35,032 bases of DNA from Metalysinibacillus jejuensis (GCF_003057615.1 NZ_QAFW01000023.1:1-35032), one strand, 5' to 3'; positions 18,571 to 30,919 are shown, counted from the first letter of the stretch. Notes: generated by a model not told the origin, from the sequence alone. A program made the numbers and translations.

Positions 18571-18945
18571 TTATTTTACAAGCGCAATAACTTCAATTTC
18601 AACTTTAGCATCTTTAGGTAAACGAGCTACTTCTACTGCAGAACGCGCTGGTGTATGTTCACCAAATTGTGCAGCATATACAGCATTCATCGCTGCGAAA
18701 TCTTCCATATCACTTAAAAATACCATTGTTTTTACAACTTGATCCAAAGATGATCCAGCTGCAGCTAATACAGCTTTTAAATTTTCAAACACTTGTGTCG
18801 TTTGTTCCTCGATACCACCATCAACCATTTCGCCTGCTGCTGTTAACGGGATTTGTCCAGAGCTGTAAAACATATTATTCACAATCATACCTTGTGCATA
18901 CGGTCCGATAGCCGCTGGCGCATTTTTTGTCGCTACTTTTTTCAT
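18571..18945 (-). CDS. ridA: 2-iminobutanoate/2-iminopropanoate deaminase RidA (YabJ)
   Basis: Hydrolyses reactive enamine/imine intermediates released by PLP enzymes such as threonine dehydratase. The 124-residue trimeric family member shows AIGPYAQG at the start, the active-site region with SGQIPL, and the conserved C-terminal [16 protein letters not shown]. The start at 18945 lies one base after the purR stop (TAACATG) with AAGGAG 10 bases upstream, so it is coupled to purR. YabJ was linked to PurR function in B. subtilis; that link here is inference. Confidence 0.95.
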   Translation of the reverse strand: MKKVATKNAPAAIGPYAQGMIVNNMFYSSGQIPLTAAGEMVDGGIEEQTTQVFENLKAVLAAAGSSLDQVVKTMVFLSDMEDFAAMNAVYAAQFGEHTPARSAVEVARLPKDAKVEIEVIALVK

Positions 18946-18946
18946 G

Positions 18947-19777
18947 TTATTCCGACTCCTTTTTTGAAAAATAATTGCCTTCGCGCACTTGAATTGTGCG
19001 ATCACGCTCATTTACCTCTTGTAACTTAATTAAAGAATAATAATCATCAACTAGCGTCTCATCTGCATGTTCTGCTTCTACAAGCACTGCAATACCTGCT
19101 AATTCACAATCAAATTCTTCAAGCAAGCTCTTCATACCATTCATCGTGCCGCCGACTTTCATAAAGTCGTCTGTAATAAGTACACGTTGGCCACTTTTCA
19201 TACTACGTTTTGAGAGTACCATCGTTTGAATACGACGCGATGAGCCCGAGACATAATTAATGCTAACCGTAGAACCTTCTGTCACTTTGCTGTCGCGACG
19301 CACAACTACTACTGGCACATTTAAATGTCTAGCAATAGCATGAGCAATGGAAATTCCCTTTGTCGCTACCGTCATAATAACATCAATATTTTGATCTGCG
19401 AATGCAGAAGCAAATACTTTTCCTACACGGTTCATATAATTCGGGTTACCTAATAAATCTGTCATAAATAAATAGCCACCTGGCAATAAACGATCTGAGT
19501 GCGTTAACTCAGCTAATAGCTCATTAATAACTTCACGTACCGCCTGCTCAGACATTTTTGGAATGTATTTCACTCCGCCTGCCGCTCCCGGTACTGTTAC
19601 AAGCAGCCCTATCCCTTTTTCTTCAAATGTTTCTTTAACAATTGTCAAATCTTCACTAATTGAGGACTTGGCAGACTGGTATAGTTCTGAAAAATAAGTT
19701 AGCGGAATAAGGTGATGTGGATGCTCTAATAAATAATGCGTCATGTCAACTAAACGTTCACTGCGCTTCCATTTCAT
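18947..19777 (-). CDS. purR: Purine operon repressor PurR
   Basis: Bacillus-type PurR: an N-terminal winged-helix DNA-binding domain (about 1-75, [18 protein letters not shown]) fused to a type I phosphoribosyltransferase fold. The PRPP-binding loop [13 protein letters not shown] is intact near residue 200. PRPP releases it from PurBox sites. The 276-residue length is near normal. The start follows TAGGAGAGG. It lies 57 bases after ispE and is coupled to ridA. I saw no tandem PurBox upstream in the window. Confidence 0.97.
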   Translation of the reverse strand: MKWKRSERLVDMTHYLLEHPHHLIPLTYFSELYQSAKSSISEDLTIVKETFEEKGIGLLVTVPGAAGGVKYIPKMSEQAVREVINELLAELTHSDRLLPGGYLFMTDLLGNPNYMNRVGKVFASAFADQNIDVIMTVATKGISIAHAIARHLNVPVVVVRRDSKVTEGSTVSINYVSGSSRRIQTMVLSKRSMKSGQRVLITDDFMKVGGTMNGMKSLLEEFDCELAGIAVLVEAEHADETLVDDYYSLIKLQEVNERDRTIQVREGNYFSKKESE

Positions 19778-19833
19778 ACGACCCTCTCCTAAACACGAAT
19801 ATTTAATACATAAATTAACATAATTGTACGCTT

Positions 19834-20700
19834 TTAAGCAAGCTTATGTCGCTCTCCTAGCATGCGCACAGCATAAACATCTTCACAGAAGCCTCTTAAA
19901 GCGTTTACAATGCGACTTACACGAATCTCACTGTCAACAAGTCCAAAAACAGTAGGACCACTACCACTCATTAAAACAGCATCCGCACCTGAGCGCTCCA
20001 TTAAAGATTTAATCTTCACGACCTCAGGATGTAATTTTAAAGTAACGTCTTCTAAAACATTACCTAGCTCGCGACACATTGCTTTATAATCACATTGTTC
20101 AATGGCTTGCAACATCTCTTGTGTGTTAGGATGTTTCACTTGCGTTAAATTTAAGCCACCATAAATATCTGCTGTAGAGACACCTACTTTTGGCTTCGCT
20201 AACACTACCCAACACGTTGGTGGCGCGCTAATCTCTCGAATTTGTTCACCGCGCCCTGTAGCATGAGCCGTTCCACCATACACACAAAATGGCACGTCCG
20301 AACCAATTTCCGCACCGATGTCTGCAAGCTCGTCAAGCGTTAAGTTAAGTTGCCACAATACATTTAAACCACGTAGCGTGGCAGCAGCATCTGTAGAACC
20401 GCCAGCTAAACCTGCCGCTATAGGAATTTCTTTTTCGATTTTAATCGTTACCCCAGCACTTATTTTAAAACGCTGTTGTAGCAATCTAGCTGCTTGATAA
20501 GCAAAGTTGCGTTGATCTGTCGGTACAAATTGATCGGTTGAAGATAAAACAATTTTGCCATCTTGACGCAAAGACAATCCGATACGATCTGCTAAATCGA
20601 TTGTTGTCATTACCATCTCAACTTCATGATAATTATCTTCCCTCTTATATAATACATCTAGTGTTAAATTAATTTTAGCGGGTGCTTTTACATAAAGCAT
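19834..20700 (-). CDS. ispE: 4-diphosphocytidyl-2-C-methyl-D-erythritol kinase IspE
   Basis: GHMP-fold kinase of the MEP pathway for isoprenoid precursors. The 288-residue product has [13 protein letters not shown] at the N-terminus, the ATP-binding glycine-rich loop [15 protein letters not shown] (near residues 94-108) and the C-terminal [10 protein letters not shown] motif. The start at 20700 follows GAGGAGG by 7 bases; the reading from 20736 would translate that site. It normally follows veg and sspF; sspF, a small acid-soluble spore protein gene, is absent here. Confidence 0.96.
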   Translation of the reverse strand: MLYVKAPAKINLTLDVLYKREDNYHEVEMVMTTIDLADRIGLSLRQDGKIVLSSTDQFVPTDQRNFAYQAARLLQQRFKISAGVTIKIEKEIPIAAGLAGGSTDAAATLRGLNVLWQLNLTLDELADIGAEIGSDVPFCVYGGTAHATGRGEQIREISAPPTCWVVLAKPKVGVSTADIYGGLNLTQVKHPNTQEMLQAIEQCDYKAMCRELGNVLEDVTLKLHPEVVKIKSLMERSGADAVLMSGSGPTVFGLVDSEIRVSRIVNALRGFCEDVYAVRMLGERHKLA

Positions 20701-20765
20701 CACGAAACCTCCTCGCTGCAAAAAACATTCAATCATTACTTTTTCGCGCTAATAGTATGCTTTTT

Positions 20766-20776
20766 ATTTTACCATA
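20766..20776 (-). promoter_or_regulatory. Extended -10 promoter of ispE-purR-ridA
   Basis: On the minus strand TATGGTAAAAT gives TAAAAT (20766-20771) with an extended TGG, directly after the veg terminator. No convincing -35 is seen. Confidence 0.5.
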
Positions 20777-20800
20777 GCAAGCAGGTTATTTTATATAAAG

Positions 20801-20840
20801 AAAAAGAAGATGACACCTCTGTTAAGAGAATGACATCTTC
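20801..20840 (-). terminator. Terminator of veg
   Basis: Stem GAAGATG/CATCTTC (20806-20812 with 20834-20840), imperfectly extended inward, followed on the minus strand by TTTTTCTTT. Confidence 0.75.
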
Positions 20841-20867
20841 TGCAAAAAGTATTTAATAGACGTGTTA

Positions 20868-21128
20868 TTATTTTACGCCTACTACTTGTGTATCTTCTAA
20901 AAATGTAACTTCAACGGATTCCGTTAAAATATCTGTGTAGCTGTATGAAACACGTTTAAACTCATCTTCTTTGCGATCTAACTCAACAACGAAAATAGCT
21001 TTATATGTTTCACGTAGTATACCTGCGAACTCAACGGTTTTTTTACGACCGCCGTTTGCTTTTACATGCAAACGTTTCCCTAAATGTGCATCTAACGACT
21101 GTTTAATGTCTGCTAATGATTTTGGCAT
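20868..21128 (-). CDS. veg: Veg protein
   Basis: An 86-residue single-domain protein, full length for the Veg family (beta-barrel-like fold). In B. subtilis Veg promotes biofilm gene expression, acting against SinR. Conserved stretches include [29 protein letters not shown] and [18 protein letters not shown]. The ribosome site GAGGTG is 9 bases from the start. It is its own unit with a strong promoter and terminator. In B. subtilis yabG, a spore coat protease gene, lies between ksgA and veg; it is missing here. Confidence 0.95.
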   Translation of the reverse strand: MPKSLADIKQSLDAHLGKRLHVKANGGRKKTVEFAGILRETYKAIFVVELDRKEDEFKRVSYSYTDILTESVEVTFLEDTQVVGVK

Positions 21129-21153
21129 GCTCGTTTACACCTCACTACAAATA

Positions 21154-21182
21154 AGTTTACCATAATAAGCAGTGAAAGTCAA
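21154..21182 (-). promoter_or_regulatory. Strong SigA promoter of veg
   Basis: TTGACT (21177-21182), 17 bases, TAAACT (21154-21159) with an extended TGG on the minus strand. The leader is only about 20 bases. The veg promoter is also among the strongest in B. subtilis. Confidence 0.8.
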
Positions 21183-21304
21183 TAAAATATTATATTTTAA
21201 CAGTGTTAGTCCTACAATGCAACTTTTTTTTTTACGCACTTCACATAATTTTTTCAGATTCTTGACAATGCCTTGAATTTAGCCAACCGTCTCTTGTTGA
21301 ATTT

Positions 21305-22739
<1,435 letters not shown>

Positions 22740-22782
22740 GTCGATTTCCTCTTCTCTTCAAACCTATCTCTTTATTTTACAA

Positions 22783-22824
22783 CAAAAGAGAGGCGGTTTG
22801 TTAGTGACTAACAAACTGCCTCTC
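22783..22824 (-). terminator. Terminator of yabE
   Basis: Stem GAGAGGC-GTTTGTTAG/CTAACAAAC-GCCTCTC (22788-22824, one mismatch, 3-base loop), followed on the minus strand by TTTTG. Strong hairpin with a short T-run. Confidence 0.78.
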
Positions 22825-22831
22825 ATATTTA

Positions 22832-24043
22832 TTAATTCAAGACTTTAATACGTACTTGACGTCGTCCCCAATTAACTGCTTCTTGCTTAGATGATACTAA
22901 AAGGTCAATAATATTACCTTTAATCGCACCGCCTGTATCGCCTGCGATAGCATAGCCATAGCCTTCTACCCATACGCGTGATCCAAGTGGGATAACATTT
23001 GGATCCACAGCAATTAGTTTAATACCTGGATTCGAACGAATATCGATACCCGTTGCGGTAATACCAGAACAGCCTTCACAATAAGCTGTATATGCTGTAG
23101 CTTCTACGTAAAACTCACGGCCACCTGATGGCGCTGCACTGTCGTTACCACGAGAAACAACTACTGGCTTTTCTTTAGTTCCTACTGCCACTACTTTTTT
23201 CGTAGGCTCTTTTGTTACGTTTTCTTTTTGTAAGTTTTTCGCAACAATTTTACCATTCTCTGTTACAACTTCGTACGTGCGCTCTACTTTACCTTTAACG
23301 CCTTCTGTTACAACTTTCTCTTCACCTTTTAATAAAGAGTTGTCATTTTTTTGTTCTACTGCAAAATCTACTTCTTCTTCTACAGTATCTACTTTCTTCT
23401 CAACACGTGTAATTGCCACTTTAGTGCCAGGTGCTACAAGCGCTGTCTCTTTTGTATTTAGACGGTCAAACTCGTTTAACTTAATGTTATTTTGTTTTAG
23501 CATTTCTGCTACAGTTTGTTTAACTGACCAAATTTTTTGTTCTTTATTGGCACCATCTACTACAACGACGTTAAATGCTTTATCGACAGCAATCGTTTGA
23601 CCTTCAGTTAATTGTTTATCTAGGTCGACTGATAGTTTGTCGTGTTCTGTAACTGCTACATTTGCTTCAGCTAAAATGTCAGCTACTTTTTCTTCGGTTG
23701 TCCAAATTTCTTTCGGTTCGCCATCTACTTCGATAACGAATTTTTTAGCCTGTTCCCATTTGATTTCTAAACCGTTGGAAATCTCGGTGTCCAGTGAGGG
23801 TGAAACTTTATCGTAATCTGCAACTTCAATGTTAGCATCTGCTAATACATCTGCTACAGTTTTTGCGTGTGTCGAAATCTCAAGCTGCTCTCCGTCCGCA
23901 TCTACTGCTACGGATTTCTTTGTTCCTTCGTAAAGTACGAAAGAAATTACTGAAGCAAATACTACAAGTGCAATAATTCTTGTAAACATCTGCTTGTTCC
24001 TCATTGACCCAAAGAACAAGTTTTTCATGGGTTGATTTGTCAT
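22832..24043 (-). CDS. yabE: Cell-wall-active protein YabE (DUF348-G5-3D)
   Basis: A 403-residue secreted or membrane-anchored protein. An N-terminal membrane/signal segment (about residues 20-42) precedes three ubiquitin-like DUF348 repeats (near 48-92, 102-146 and 155-200), a G5 domain (about 205-280), and a C-terminal 3D domain (about 310-403) with the family's Asp-rich core (GDTGGAIKGNIIDLLV). The 3D fold is shared with MltA-type lytic transglycosylases and the Sps/Rpf-like autolysins, so peptidoglycan cleavage is likely. The start follows GAGGAGG by 10 bases. It lies between tatD and rnmV as in B. subtilis and has a perfect SigA promoter. Confidence 0.94.
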   Translation of the reverse strand: MTNQPMKNLFFGSMRNKQMFTRIIALVVFASVISFVLYEGTKKSVAVDADGEQLEISTHAKTVADVLADANIEVADYDKVSPSLDTEISNGLEIKWEQAKKFVIEVDGEPKEIWTTEEKVADILAEANVAVTEHDKLSVDLDKQLTEGQTIAVDKAFNVVVVDGANKEQKIWSVKQTVAEMLKQNNIKLNEFDRLNTKETALVAPGTKVAITRVEKKVDTVEEEVDFAVEQKNDNSLLKGEEKVVTEGVKGKVERTYEVVTENGKIVAKNLQKENVTKEPTKKVVAVGTKEKPVVVSRGNDSAAPSGGREFYVEATAYTAYCEGCSGITATGIDIRSNPGIKLIAVDPNVIPLGSRVWVEGYGYAIAGDTGGAIKGNIIDLLVSSKQEAVNWGRRQVRIKVLN

Positions 24044-24072
24044 GAAAAAAACGCCTCCTCAATACTCGCTGA

Positions 24073-24101
24073 ATTATACGGACTACTTTTTTAGCTGTCA
24101 A
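24073..24101 (-). promoter_or_regulatory. Perfect-consensus SigA promoter of yabE
   Basis: TTGACA (24096-24101), 17 bases, TATAAT (24073-24078) on the minus strand: exact match in both boxes and spacing. It lies in the 135 bases between tatD and yabE. Confidence 0.88.
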
Positions 24102-24178
24102 CTACAAAGTTTCACTTTTTTGCTCGTTTTTTCGCAAAATATTCCGAGAAGCTAGTATTGATAAAGGTTTTGAGGCTA

Positions 24179-24946
24179 CTAATTTATTTTAAAAATCTTT
24201 TTTGCATTCGCTGTCGTCTCACGAGCTACCTCGTCAACTGAGATACCTTTTAAACGGGCTATCTCCTCAGCCACAAGGGGGACTAAAGCAGGTTCATTTC
24301 GCTTGCCACGGTGAGGGTGAGGTGCCAAATATGGCGCATCTGTTTCGATTAACAAATGGGCTAAATCAATCTCTGTCGCTACTTCTTTTGGTGTCTTCGC
24401 ATTTTTAAACGTTACAGGGCCACCTAAACTAATCATGAAATTCATGGCAATACATTGTCGTGCTGTTTCTACACTTCCACCAAAACAATGCATAATGCCA
24501 CCTACTTCAGCTGCATCTTCCTCTTGTAAAATACGCACAACATCGCCTGTCGCATCTCTATTATGAATAATAATAGGCAATGTTAGCTTTTTCGCTAGTT
24601 GAATTTGTTTACGGAACCATTTAGCTTGAACGTCTTTTGGAGACTTATCCCAATAATAATCTAAGCCTGTTTCGCCAATACCTACTACTTTCTCATGCTT
24701 AGCTAAAGACTCAATCCACGCTAAATCTTCATCTGTACAATCGATAGCATCAACGGGATGCCAACCAATTACCGCATATAAGAAATCATAGCGTTCAATC
24801 AAATCCATAGCTCTTTCAATCGTGACACGGTCAAACCCTACAACTACCATACGCTCTACTTTTTCTTTAAGCGCTCTTTCAATCACTGCCTCGAGATCCT
24901 CTTCGTATTGATCTGCATTTAAATGCACATGTGTATCTATAAACAT
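24179..24946 (-). CDS. tatD: TatD-family metal-dependent hydrolase (YabD)
   Basis: A 255-residue TIM-barrel nuclease of the TatD family (3'-5' exonuclease/DNase activity known in relatives). Metal ligands are visible in the N-terminal DTHVHL, the GETGLDYY Glu, the IIHNRDA His, the MHCFGG His and the LIETDAPYL Asp. The start follows AAAGGAGAAG. It lies after metS, from which a terminator separates it. I found no convincing promoter in the AT-rich 24947-25120 stretch. Confidence 0.95.
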   Translation of the reverse strand: MFIDTHVHLNADQYEEDLEAVIERALKEKVERMVVVGFDRVTIERAMDLIERYDFLYAVIGWHPVDAIDCTDEDLAWIESLAKHEKVVGIGETGLDYYWDKSPKDVQAKWFRKQIQLAKKLTLPIIIHNRDATGDVVRILQEEDAAEVGGIMHCFGGSVETARQCIAMNFMISLGGPVTFKNAKTPKEVATEIDLAHLLIETDAPYLAPHPHRGKRNEPALVPLVAEEIARLKGISVDEVARETTANAKKIFKIN

Positions 24947-25120
24947 ACTTTTCTTCTCCTTTACATTTTATTGCATTTTATTATTTCATTTATGTCATAA
25001 GTATTACAATAATATTACAGTGGGTATAAAGATTATATTTATCATTATTTATAAAATGAGAATAGGACTACTAAAAACCCTTTTTAATCCTTTTATAGTA
25101 TTTCAATATAATTTCCTGGA

Positions 25121-25162
25121 AAATAAATAGAGCTTGTAAATTCCATACACATTTACAAGCTC
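25121..25162 (-). terminator. Terminator of metS
   Basis: Perfect 12-bp stem GAGCTTGTAAAT/ATTTACAAGCTC (25130-25141 with 25151-25162), followed on the minus strand by TATTTATTTT. Confidence 0.82.
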
Positions 25163-25171
25163 CATTTGAGT

Positions 25172-27148
<1,977 letters not shown>

Positions 27149-27165
27149 TTACGCAGTCTCTTCTT

Positions 27166-27194
27166 ATTTTATAGTAGTATGAAATGCCTTTCAA
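27166..27194 (-). promoter_or_regulatory. Candidate metS promoter
   Basis: TTGAAA (27189-27194), 17 bases, TAAAAT (27166-27171) on the minus strand, about 40 bases before the TTG start. Confidence 0.55.
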
Positions 27195-27286
27195 TCATAT
27201 TCCATTAGTTAATGTAATGGTAGTAAAAGGTTTACTTACATTTTTATAGAATGTCCATGTCCTTTTTATTGTATTAAGAGAATTAT

Positions 27287-27328
27287 AAACAAATAATTCT
27301 TGCAATTTTACTAAATAATTATTTGTTT
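27287..27328. repeat. 12-bp AT-rich inverted repeat upstream of abrB
   Basis: AAACAAATAATT (27287-27298) and AATTATTTGTTT (27317-27328) are exact reverse complements with an 18-base loop, just upstream of the abrB -35 box. No T-run follows that would make it a terminator of a gene. A binding site, for example AbrB itself, is possible but unproven. Confidence 0.5.
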
Positions 27329-27353
27329 TTCCTTTATTTCAGTATCTATTTAA

Positions 27354-27382
27354 TTGACGTTTATGGCATTAGTTGGTATGAT
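27354..27382 (+). promoter_or_regulatory. SigA promoter of abrB
   Basis: TTGACG (27354-27359), 17 bases, TATGAT (27377-27382) with an extended TGG. The transcription start would be near 27389, giving a leader of about 57 bases. Confidence 0.78.
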
Positions 27383-27401
27383 AGCATCTAGACAAAGGAT
27401 T

Positions 27402-27419
27402 TTGTCGAATTTTGACGAA
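27402..27419 (+). promoter_or_regulatory. Two tandem Spo0A boxes in the abrB leader
   Basis: TTGTCGAA (27402-27409) matches the consensus Spo0A box, and TTGACGAA (27412-27419) differs by one base. They are 10 bases apart, one helical turn, and lie just downstream of the start point. Two tandem boxes in the same place mediate Spo0A~P repression of abrB in B. subtilis. Confidence 0.7.
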
Positions 27420-27445
27420 TAAAAATAACATAGGAGGAATTTGTC

Positions 27446-27724
27446 ATGAAATCTACAGGTATTGTTCGTAAAGTCGATGAGTTAGGACGTGTGGTTATTC
27501 CTATCGAGCTTCGACGCACATTAGGTATCGCTGAAAAAGACGCTTTAGAAATTTATGTTGACGACGACAAAATCATTCTAAAGAAATATATGCCAAACAT
27601 GACGTGTGCTGTGACTGGCGAAGTTTCTGACGATAATTTCCGTTTAGTTGGTGGCAAATTAATTTTAAGCCCAGAAGGTGCCGAACAATTAGTTAAAGAA
27701 ATTCAATCTAACTTAAACAAATAA
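27446..27724 (+). CDS. abrB: Transition-state regulator AbrB
   Basis: A 92-residue global repressor of post-exponential genes. The N-terminal SpoVT/AbrB swapped-hairpin DNA-binding domain (about 1-50) has the conserved GIVRKVDELGRVVIPIELRR with the DNA-contacting basic residues; the C-terminal oligomerisation domain (about 54-92) has MTCAVTGEVSDDN. It is strikingly like B. subtilis AbrB. The start follows TAGGAGG. It is transcribed opposite to metS and convergently with rsmI, as in B. subtilis. It is not spoVT: it lies at the abrB locus and has the short AbrB length. Confidence 0.97.
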   Translation: MKSTGIVRKVDELGRVVIPIELRRTLGIAEKDALEIYVDDDKIILKKYMPNMTCAVTGEVSDDNFRLVGGKLILSPEGAEQLVKEIQSNLNK

Positions 27725-27789
27725 TCAATTTGTGGCCTTTATTATTGAAGCACAAATATTTTGTATATATGGCTTTAGAATGAGGTAAT

Positions 27790-27822
27790 AAAAAAGCGAT
27801 GCATTTGTGCATCGCTTTTTTT
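27790..27822. terminator. Bidirectional terminator between abrB and rsmI
   Basis: GCGATGCA/TGCATCGC (27796-27803 with 27808-27815), loop TTTG, flanked by A-run and T-run so that it works on both strands for the convergent genes. Confidence 0.9.
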
Positions 27823-28690
27823 AATTCACATGATAGGCCTGATAAACATCGCGCTTCGATAAGCCTCGTAATTTCGCCACTTCTTTAATTGCTTCTTTAG
27901 AAGGAATTTGTGTTTCTTCTATTAGACTATCAACATGTTGCGTAATCGTTAATGCCGCCCAAGGTGCTGGCGCTTCTACCTCTTCAATTTGAGTTCCTTC
28001 TATTATAATGCAAAACTCTCCACGCAACTCTGTCTGTTCAGTCCAAGCAACTGCTTCAGTCAAAGTGCCTCGTAAAAACTCCTCAAACTTCTTCGTAAGT
28101 TCTCTTGCCAATACTATTTGGCGATTACCAAACACTGTTTCACAATGTTTTAACATATCTTTTAACCGATGCGGTGCCTCGTAAAAGATCATCGTTTCCT
28201 TACGTTTTTTTAACTGGTCTAATTCAATAGCACGTTCTTTTTTATGGCGCGATAAAAAACCGTAAAAATAAAAAGGCTGTGGGGCAATACCTGAAGCAAT
28301 TAAAGCTGTCAATGCTGCATTAGCACCTGGTAATGGTACGACTGCATAACCTGCTGCCAAAGCTTTTGTCACAATATCGACGCCAGGATCAGATATACAA
28401 GGCATACCTGCATCGCTGACTAACGCTATTGTTTTGCCGTCTTCTAATAGCTGTAAAATTTTATGTCCGCCTGCTTCTGTATTGTGCTCATGATAACTCA
28501 TTAATGGCGTTGTAATCTCAAAATAGTTGCATAACCTCTTTGTATTACGTGTGTCTTCTGCTGCGATGACATCTGCCTCTTTTAAAATACGTAGCGCACG
28601 AAAAGTCATATCTTCTAAATTACCGATAGGTGTTGGTACTAAGTATAAACAGCTTGTCTGTTCATAAAGTGAACTTTGTTGGGATTTCAT
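27821..28690 (-). CDS. rsmI: 16S rRNA (cytidine1402-2'-O)-methyltransferase RsmI
   Basis: Methylates the 2'-O of C1402 (E. coli numbering) in the decoding centre, using SAM. The 289-residue product belongs to the tetrapyrrole-methylase fold: VPTPIGNLEDMTFRAL, AEDTRNT, and SDAGMPCISDPG. The start at 28690 has GAGAGG 8 bases upstream and lies one base after the yazA stop. A GTG at 28699 is a weaker alternative. It ends a run with trmN6 and yazA, as in B. subtilis yabB-yazA-yabC. Confidence 0.95.
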   Translation of the reverse strand: MKSQQSSLYEQTSCLYLVPTPIGNLEDMTFRALRILKEADVIAAEDTRNTKRLCNYFEITTPLMSYHEHNTEAGGHKILQLLEDGKTIALVSDAGMPCISDPGVDIVTKALAAGYAVVPLPGANAALTALIASGIAPQPFYFYGFLSRHKKERAIELDQLKKRKETMIFYEAPHRLKDMLKHCETVFGNRQIVLARELTKKFEEFLRGTLTEAVAWTEQTELRGEFCIIIEGTQIEEVEAPAPWAALTITQHVDSLIEETQIPSKEAIKEVAKLRGLSKRDVYQAYHVN

Positions 28691-28691
28691 T

Positions 28692-28946
28692 TTACTCACC
28701 TCTCATATATTGTAACTTGTTTTTACGCGTTAATTGTTTAAATGCGTACTCCTTTTTCATAGCATCTTGCTTTGTGGCATAGACTTCAAAATACATAAGC
28801 GCAACAGGACGTCTTGCTCTTGTATATTTAGCGCCTTGCCCATTGTTATGCTGACGTACACGTCGACATAAATCAGTTGTATATCCTGCGTATAAGCTAT
28901 TATCTTTACATCGTACTACATAAAAATAATGATACTTACTCACCAT
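28692..28946 (-). CDS. yazA: GIY-YIG endonuclease-domain protein YazA
   Basis: An 84-residue single GIY-YIG domain of the UPF0213 type. Visible are YFYVVRC (the GIY strand), YAGYT (the YIG strand), the catalytic Arg in CRRVRQHN, and the C-terminal EYAFKQL Glu. Function of stand-alone members is not established. The start is uncertain: ATG 28946 (used here) overlaps the trmN6 end by 11 bases; GTG 28958 is another choice. Neither has a good ribosome site, so translation may be coupled to trmN6. Confidence 0.88.
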   Translation of the reverse strand: MVSKYHYFYVVRCKDNSLYAGYTTDLCRRVRQHNNGQGAKYTRARRPVALMYFEVYATKQDAMKKEYAFKQLTRKNKLQYMRGE

Positions 28947-29679
28947 ATAAAATTTCACTTACTTCTTTAGTATATTCCCCTTCTTTTGTATAAACATAAA
29001 GCGGAGGTAATATTTTTAAATCTGGCTTACCATATTTTATTCCTTCTATTAATAAAATATTTGCCTCTTTACCTTCTTTAGGATAGATAAACTGTACACG
29101 TTTTGGCTCAATATTATATTTACGCATAGCCGCTATAATATCGACAAAGCGCCCTGGTCGATGAACAAAGGCGGCTTTTCCTCCTTGCTTCAATAAACGG
29201 CTAGCAGCATATACCGCTTCTTCTAATGTTAAATGTATTTCATGACGTGCGATTGTATAATGTTCATTAGTATTTTTCTCACTTTGTTCGTGCGCTAAAA
29301 AGTACGGTGGATTACATGTTACGACGTCACATTGTTCAATGCCTATTTTTGGCGTTACTTGTTTAACATCATCATGAAGCATCGTAATTTGATGTTGCAA
29401 ATTATTGTAAGTAATACTCCGTTCAGCCATATCAAAAAGCCGCTCTTGTAACTCTACGCCTATAATTTTAGCGTTAGTGCGTGCACTTAAAAATAATGGT
29501 ATCACACCATTGCCAGAGCACAAATCTACAATTGTTCCTTTATGATGCGGCACATTTACAAATTTAGCGAGTAACACCGCATCTAAAGAGAATGAAAATA
29601 CGCTAGGACTTTGAATAATGCGTAGCGACTCTGCTAACAAGTAATCTAGACGTTCGTCATCCTTTAATAAATTTTGCAT
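28936..29679 (-). CDS. trmN6: tRNA1(Val) A37 N6-methyltransferase-like YabB (TrmN6)
   Basis: A 247-residue SAM-dependent methyltransferase. The SAM-binding [12 protein letters not shown] and the catalytic N6-adenine motif NPPYF are present. E. coli TrmN6 methylates A37 of tRNA1(Val); for the Bacillus homologue the same role is inferred. The start at 29679 follows GGAGG by 5 bases; the reading from 29691 is 4 residues longer and reads through that site. A terminator hairpin lies directly before the ribosome site (29696-29730). Confidence 0.93.
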   Translation of the reverse strand: MQNLLKDDERLDYLLAESLRIIQSPSVFSFSLDAVLLAKFVNVPHHKGTIVDLCSGNGVIPLFLSARTNAKIIGVELQERLFDMAERSITYNNLQHQITMLHDDVKQVTPKIGIEQCDVVTCNPPYFLAHEQSEKNTNEHYTIARHEIHLTLEEAVYAASRLLKQGGKAAFVHRPGRFVDIIAAMRKYNIEPKRVQFIYPKEGKEANILLIEGIKYGKPDLKILPPLYVYTKEGEYTKEVSEILYGE

Positions 29680-29690
29680 AAAAACCTCCA

Positions 29691-29730
29691 ATAAAAAGCT
29701 GATTACACTTATTATAAGTGCAATCAGCTT
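29691..29730 (-). terminator. Terminator between yabA and trmN6
   Basis: 15-bp stem (29696-29710 with 29716-29730, one G-U), followed on the minus strand by TTTTAT. It ends just before the trmN6 ribosome site (29684-29688), inside what otherwise looks like one operon. Confidence 0.78.
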
Positions 29731-29733
29731 GTT

Positions 29734-30078
29734 TTACCCATTTTGTTTATTTAAAAATGCTAAACAAAATAAACAGTCTTCATCTTTGCGTGTACTACCA
29801 AAATGCACATGACAAACATGGTAGCCTTCATAATATAAACGTGCTAAATTATCATAACCTTCTCCGACATCAGGCGCAGCACTGTTTTTTTCGACAGTAG
29901 GTTGTTGCGCGATTACTTCTTCTAATCTCGTACGTAAATGCAGATTTTCAGTTTGTAATGCCTGTTGTTCTTCCATCATTAACGCGATAAATTGTTTAAA
30001 TGCACCAAATTGCTGCTGCATCGCTTCTATTTGCTTTTCAAATTCAATGACAGTATCAAGAATATTACGGTCCTTCAC
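29734..30078 (-). CDS. yabA: Replication initiation control protein YabA, GTG start
   Basis: A negative regulator of initiation that binds DnaA and DnaN. The 114-residue product has an N-terminal leucine-zipper coiled coil (about 5-60) that forms a tetramer and a C-terminal zinc-binding domain with CHVH (from residue 89) and CLFC (102-105), the usual [23 protein letters not shown] region. GTG at 30078 is the likely start, with GAGG 8 bases upstream; a GTG at 30087 has no spacing to that site. It follows ricT as in B. subtilis. Confidence 0.93.
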   Translation of the reverse strand: MKDRNILDTVIEFEKQIEAMQQQFGAFKQFIALMMEEQQALQTENLHLRTRLEEVIAQQPTVEKNSAAPDVGEGYDNLARLYYEGYHVCHVHFGSTRKDEDCLFCLAFLNKQNG

Positions 30079-30091
30079 TCCAGCCACCTCA

Positions 30092-30919
30092 TCAATTTTT
30101 TACCTCAGTTTTTTCATACTGCAATAACTCATCTAATGTATACTCTACTGTGCGCTCAAGGTTTTGTAAATATACTTGGATTAAGCGTTCTAATACATTA
30201 ATATTTACCACTTTCCCTTTACCTTCTGGTGTGACAATAAAGTTACCGATATCTGGCATGCCTTTTTTAGCTGCCTCATACTCATCATTTTCATACTTTA
30301 AGCAACACATTAAACGCCCACAAAGACCAGAGATTTTAGTTGGGTTTAAAGATAAGTTTTGATCTTTAGCCATTTTTATTGAGACAGGCTCAAAATCGCC
30401 TAAATAAGTAGAACAACAAAGCATTCGACCACATGGGCCAATACCACCTAATAATTTCGCTTCATCACGCACACCAATTTGTCGCAACTCAATACGTGTT
30501 CTAAAAATAGAAGCTAAGTCTTTCACTAGCTCTCTAAAGTCTACCCGACCTTCTGCTGTAAAATAAAAAATAATTTTATTACGGTCAAATGTATATTCTA
30601 CATCAACGAGTTTCATTTCTAATTTATGCTCTTTGATTTTTTCTGTGGCTGCATCAAATGCACGCAATGACTCTTTTTTATTTTCTTCTACTTGTAAAGA
30701 GTCCTTATTGCTAGCTGGGCGCACGACTTGTTTTAAGGGTAAAACAATAGCATCCTCTTGCACTTCTCTTACAGGCACAACTACTTTACCGTATTCAATT
30801 CCTCGAGCTGTCTCAACAATAATATATTGTCCTTCTGTTAGCTCATATTTTGCTGGGTCAAAATAATAAATTTTACCCGCTTTCTTAAATCTTACCCCTA
30901 CTACTTTATACAAATGCAT
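30092..30919 (-). CDS. ricT: RicT (YaaT), Y-complex subunit with PSP1 domain
   Basis: RicT forms a complex with RicA and RicF that carries Fe-S clusters and directs RNase Y processing; in B. subtilis it also affects Spo0A phosphorylation, biofilm and competence. The 275-residue product has the PSP1 domain and six cysteines at 163, 168, 169, 200, 205 and 206, fitting cluster binding. It overlaps the end of holB by 14 bases, with AGGAGG just before the start. In a non-sporulator its RNase Y role would be the relevant one (inference). Confidence 0.95.
   Translation of the reverse strand: MHLYKVVGVRFKKAGKIYYFDPAKYELTEGQYIIVETARGIEYGKVVVPVREVQEDAIVLPLKQVVRPASNKDSLQVEENKKESLRAFDAATEKIKEHKLEMKLVDVEYTFDRNKIIFYFTAEGRVDFRELVKDLASIFRTRIELRQIGVRDEAKLLGGIGPCGRMLCCSTYLGDFEPVSIKMAKDQNLSLNPTKISGLCGRLMCCLKYENDEYEAAKKGMPDIGNFIVTPEGKGKVVNINVLERLIQVYLQNLERTVEYTLDELLQYEKTEVKN

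Noticed and set aside
27446-27724. The AbrB-like gene as a relocated spoVT
   Set aside because: It is 92 residues, near identical in its N-terminal region to B. subtilis AbrB, and in the abrB position between metS and rsmI. SpoVT is much longer.
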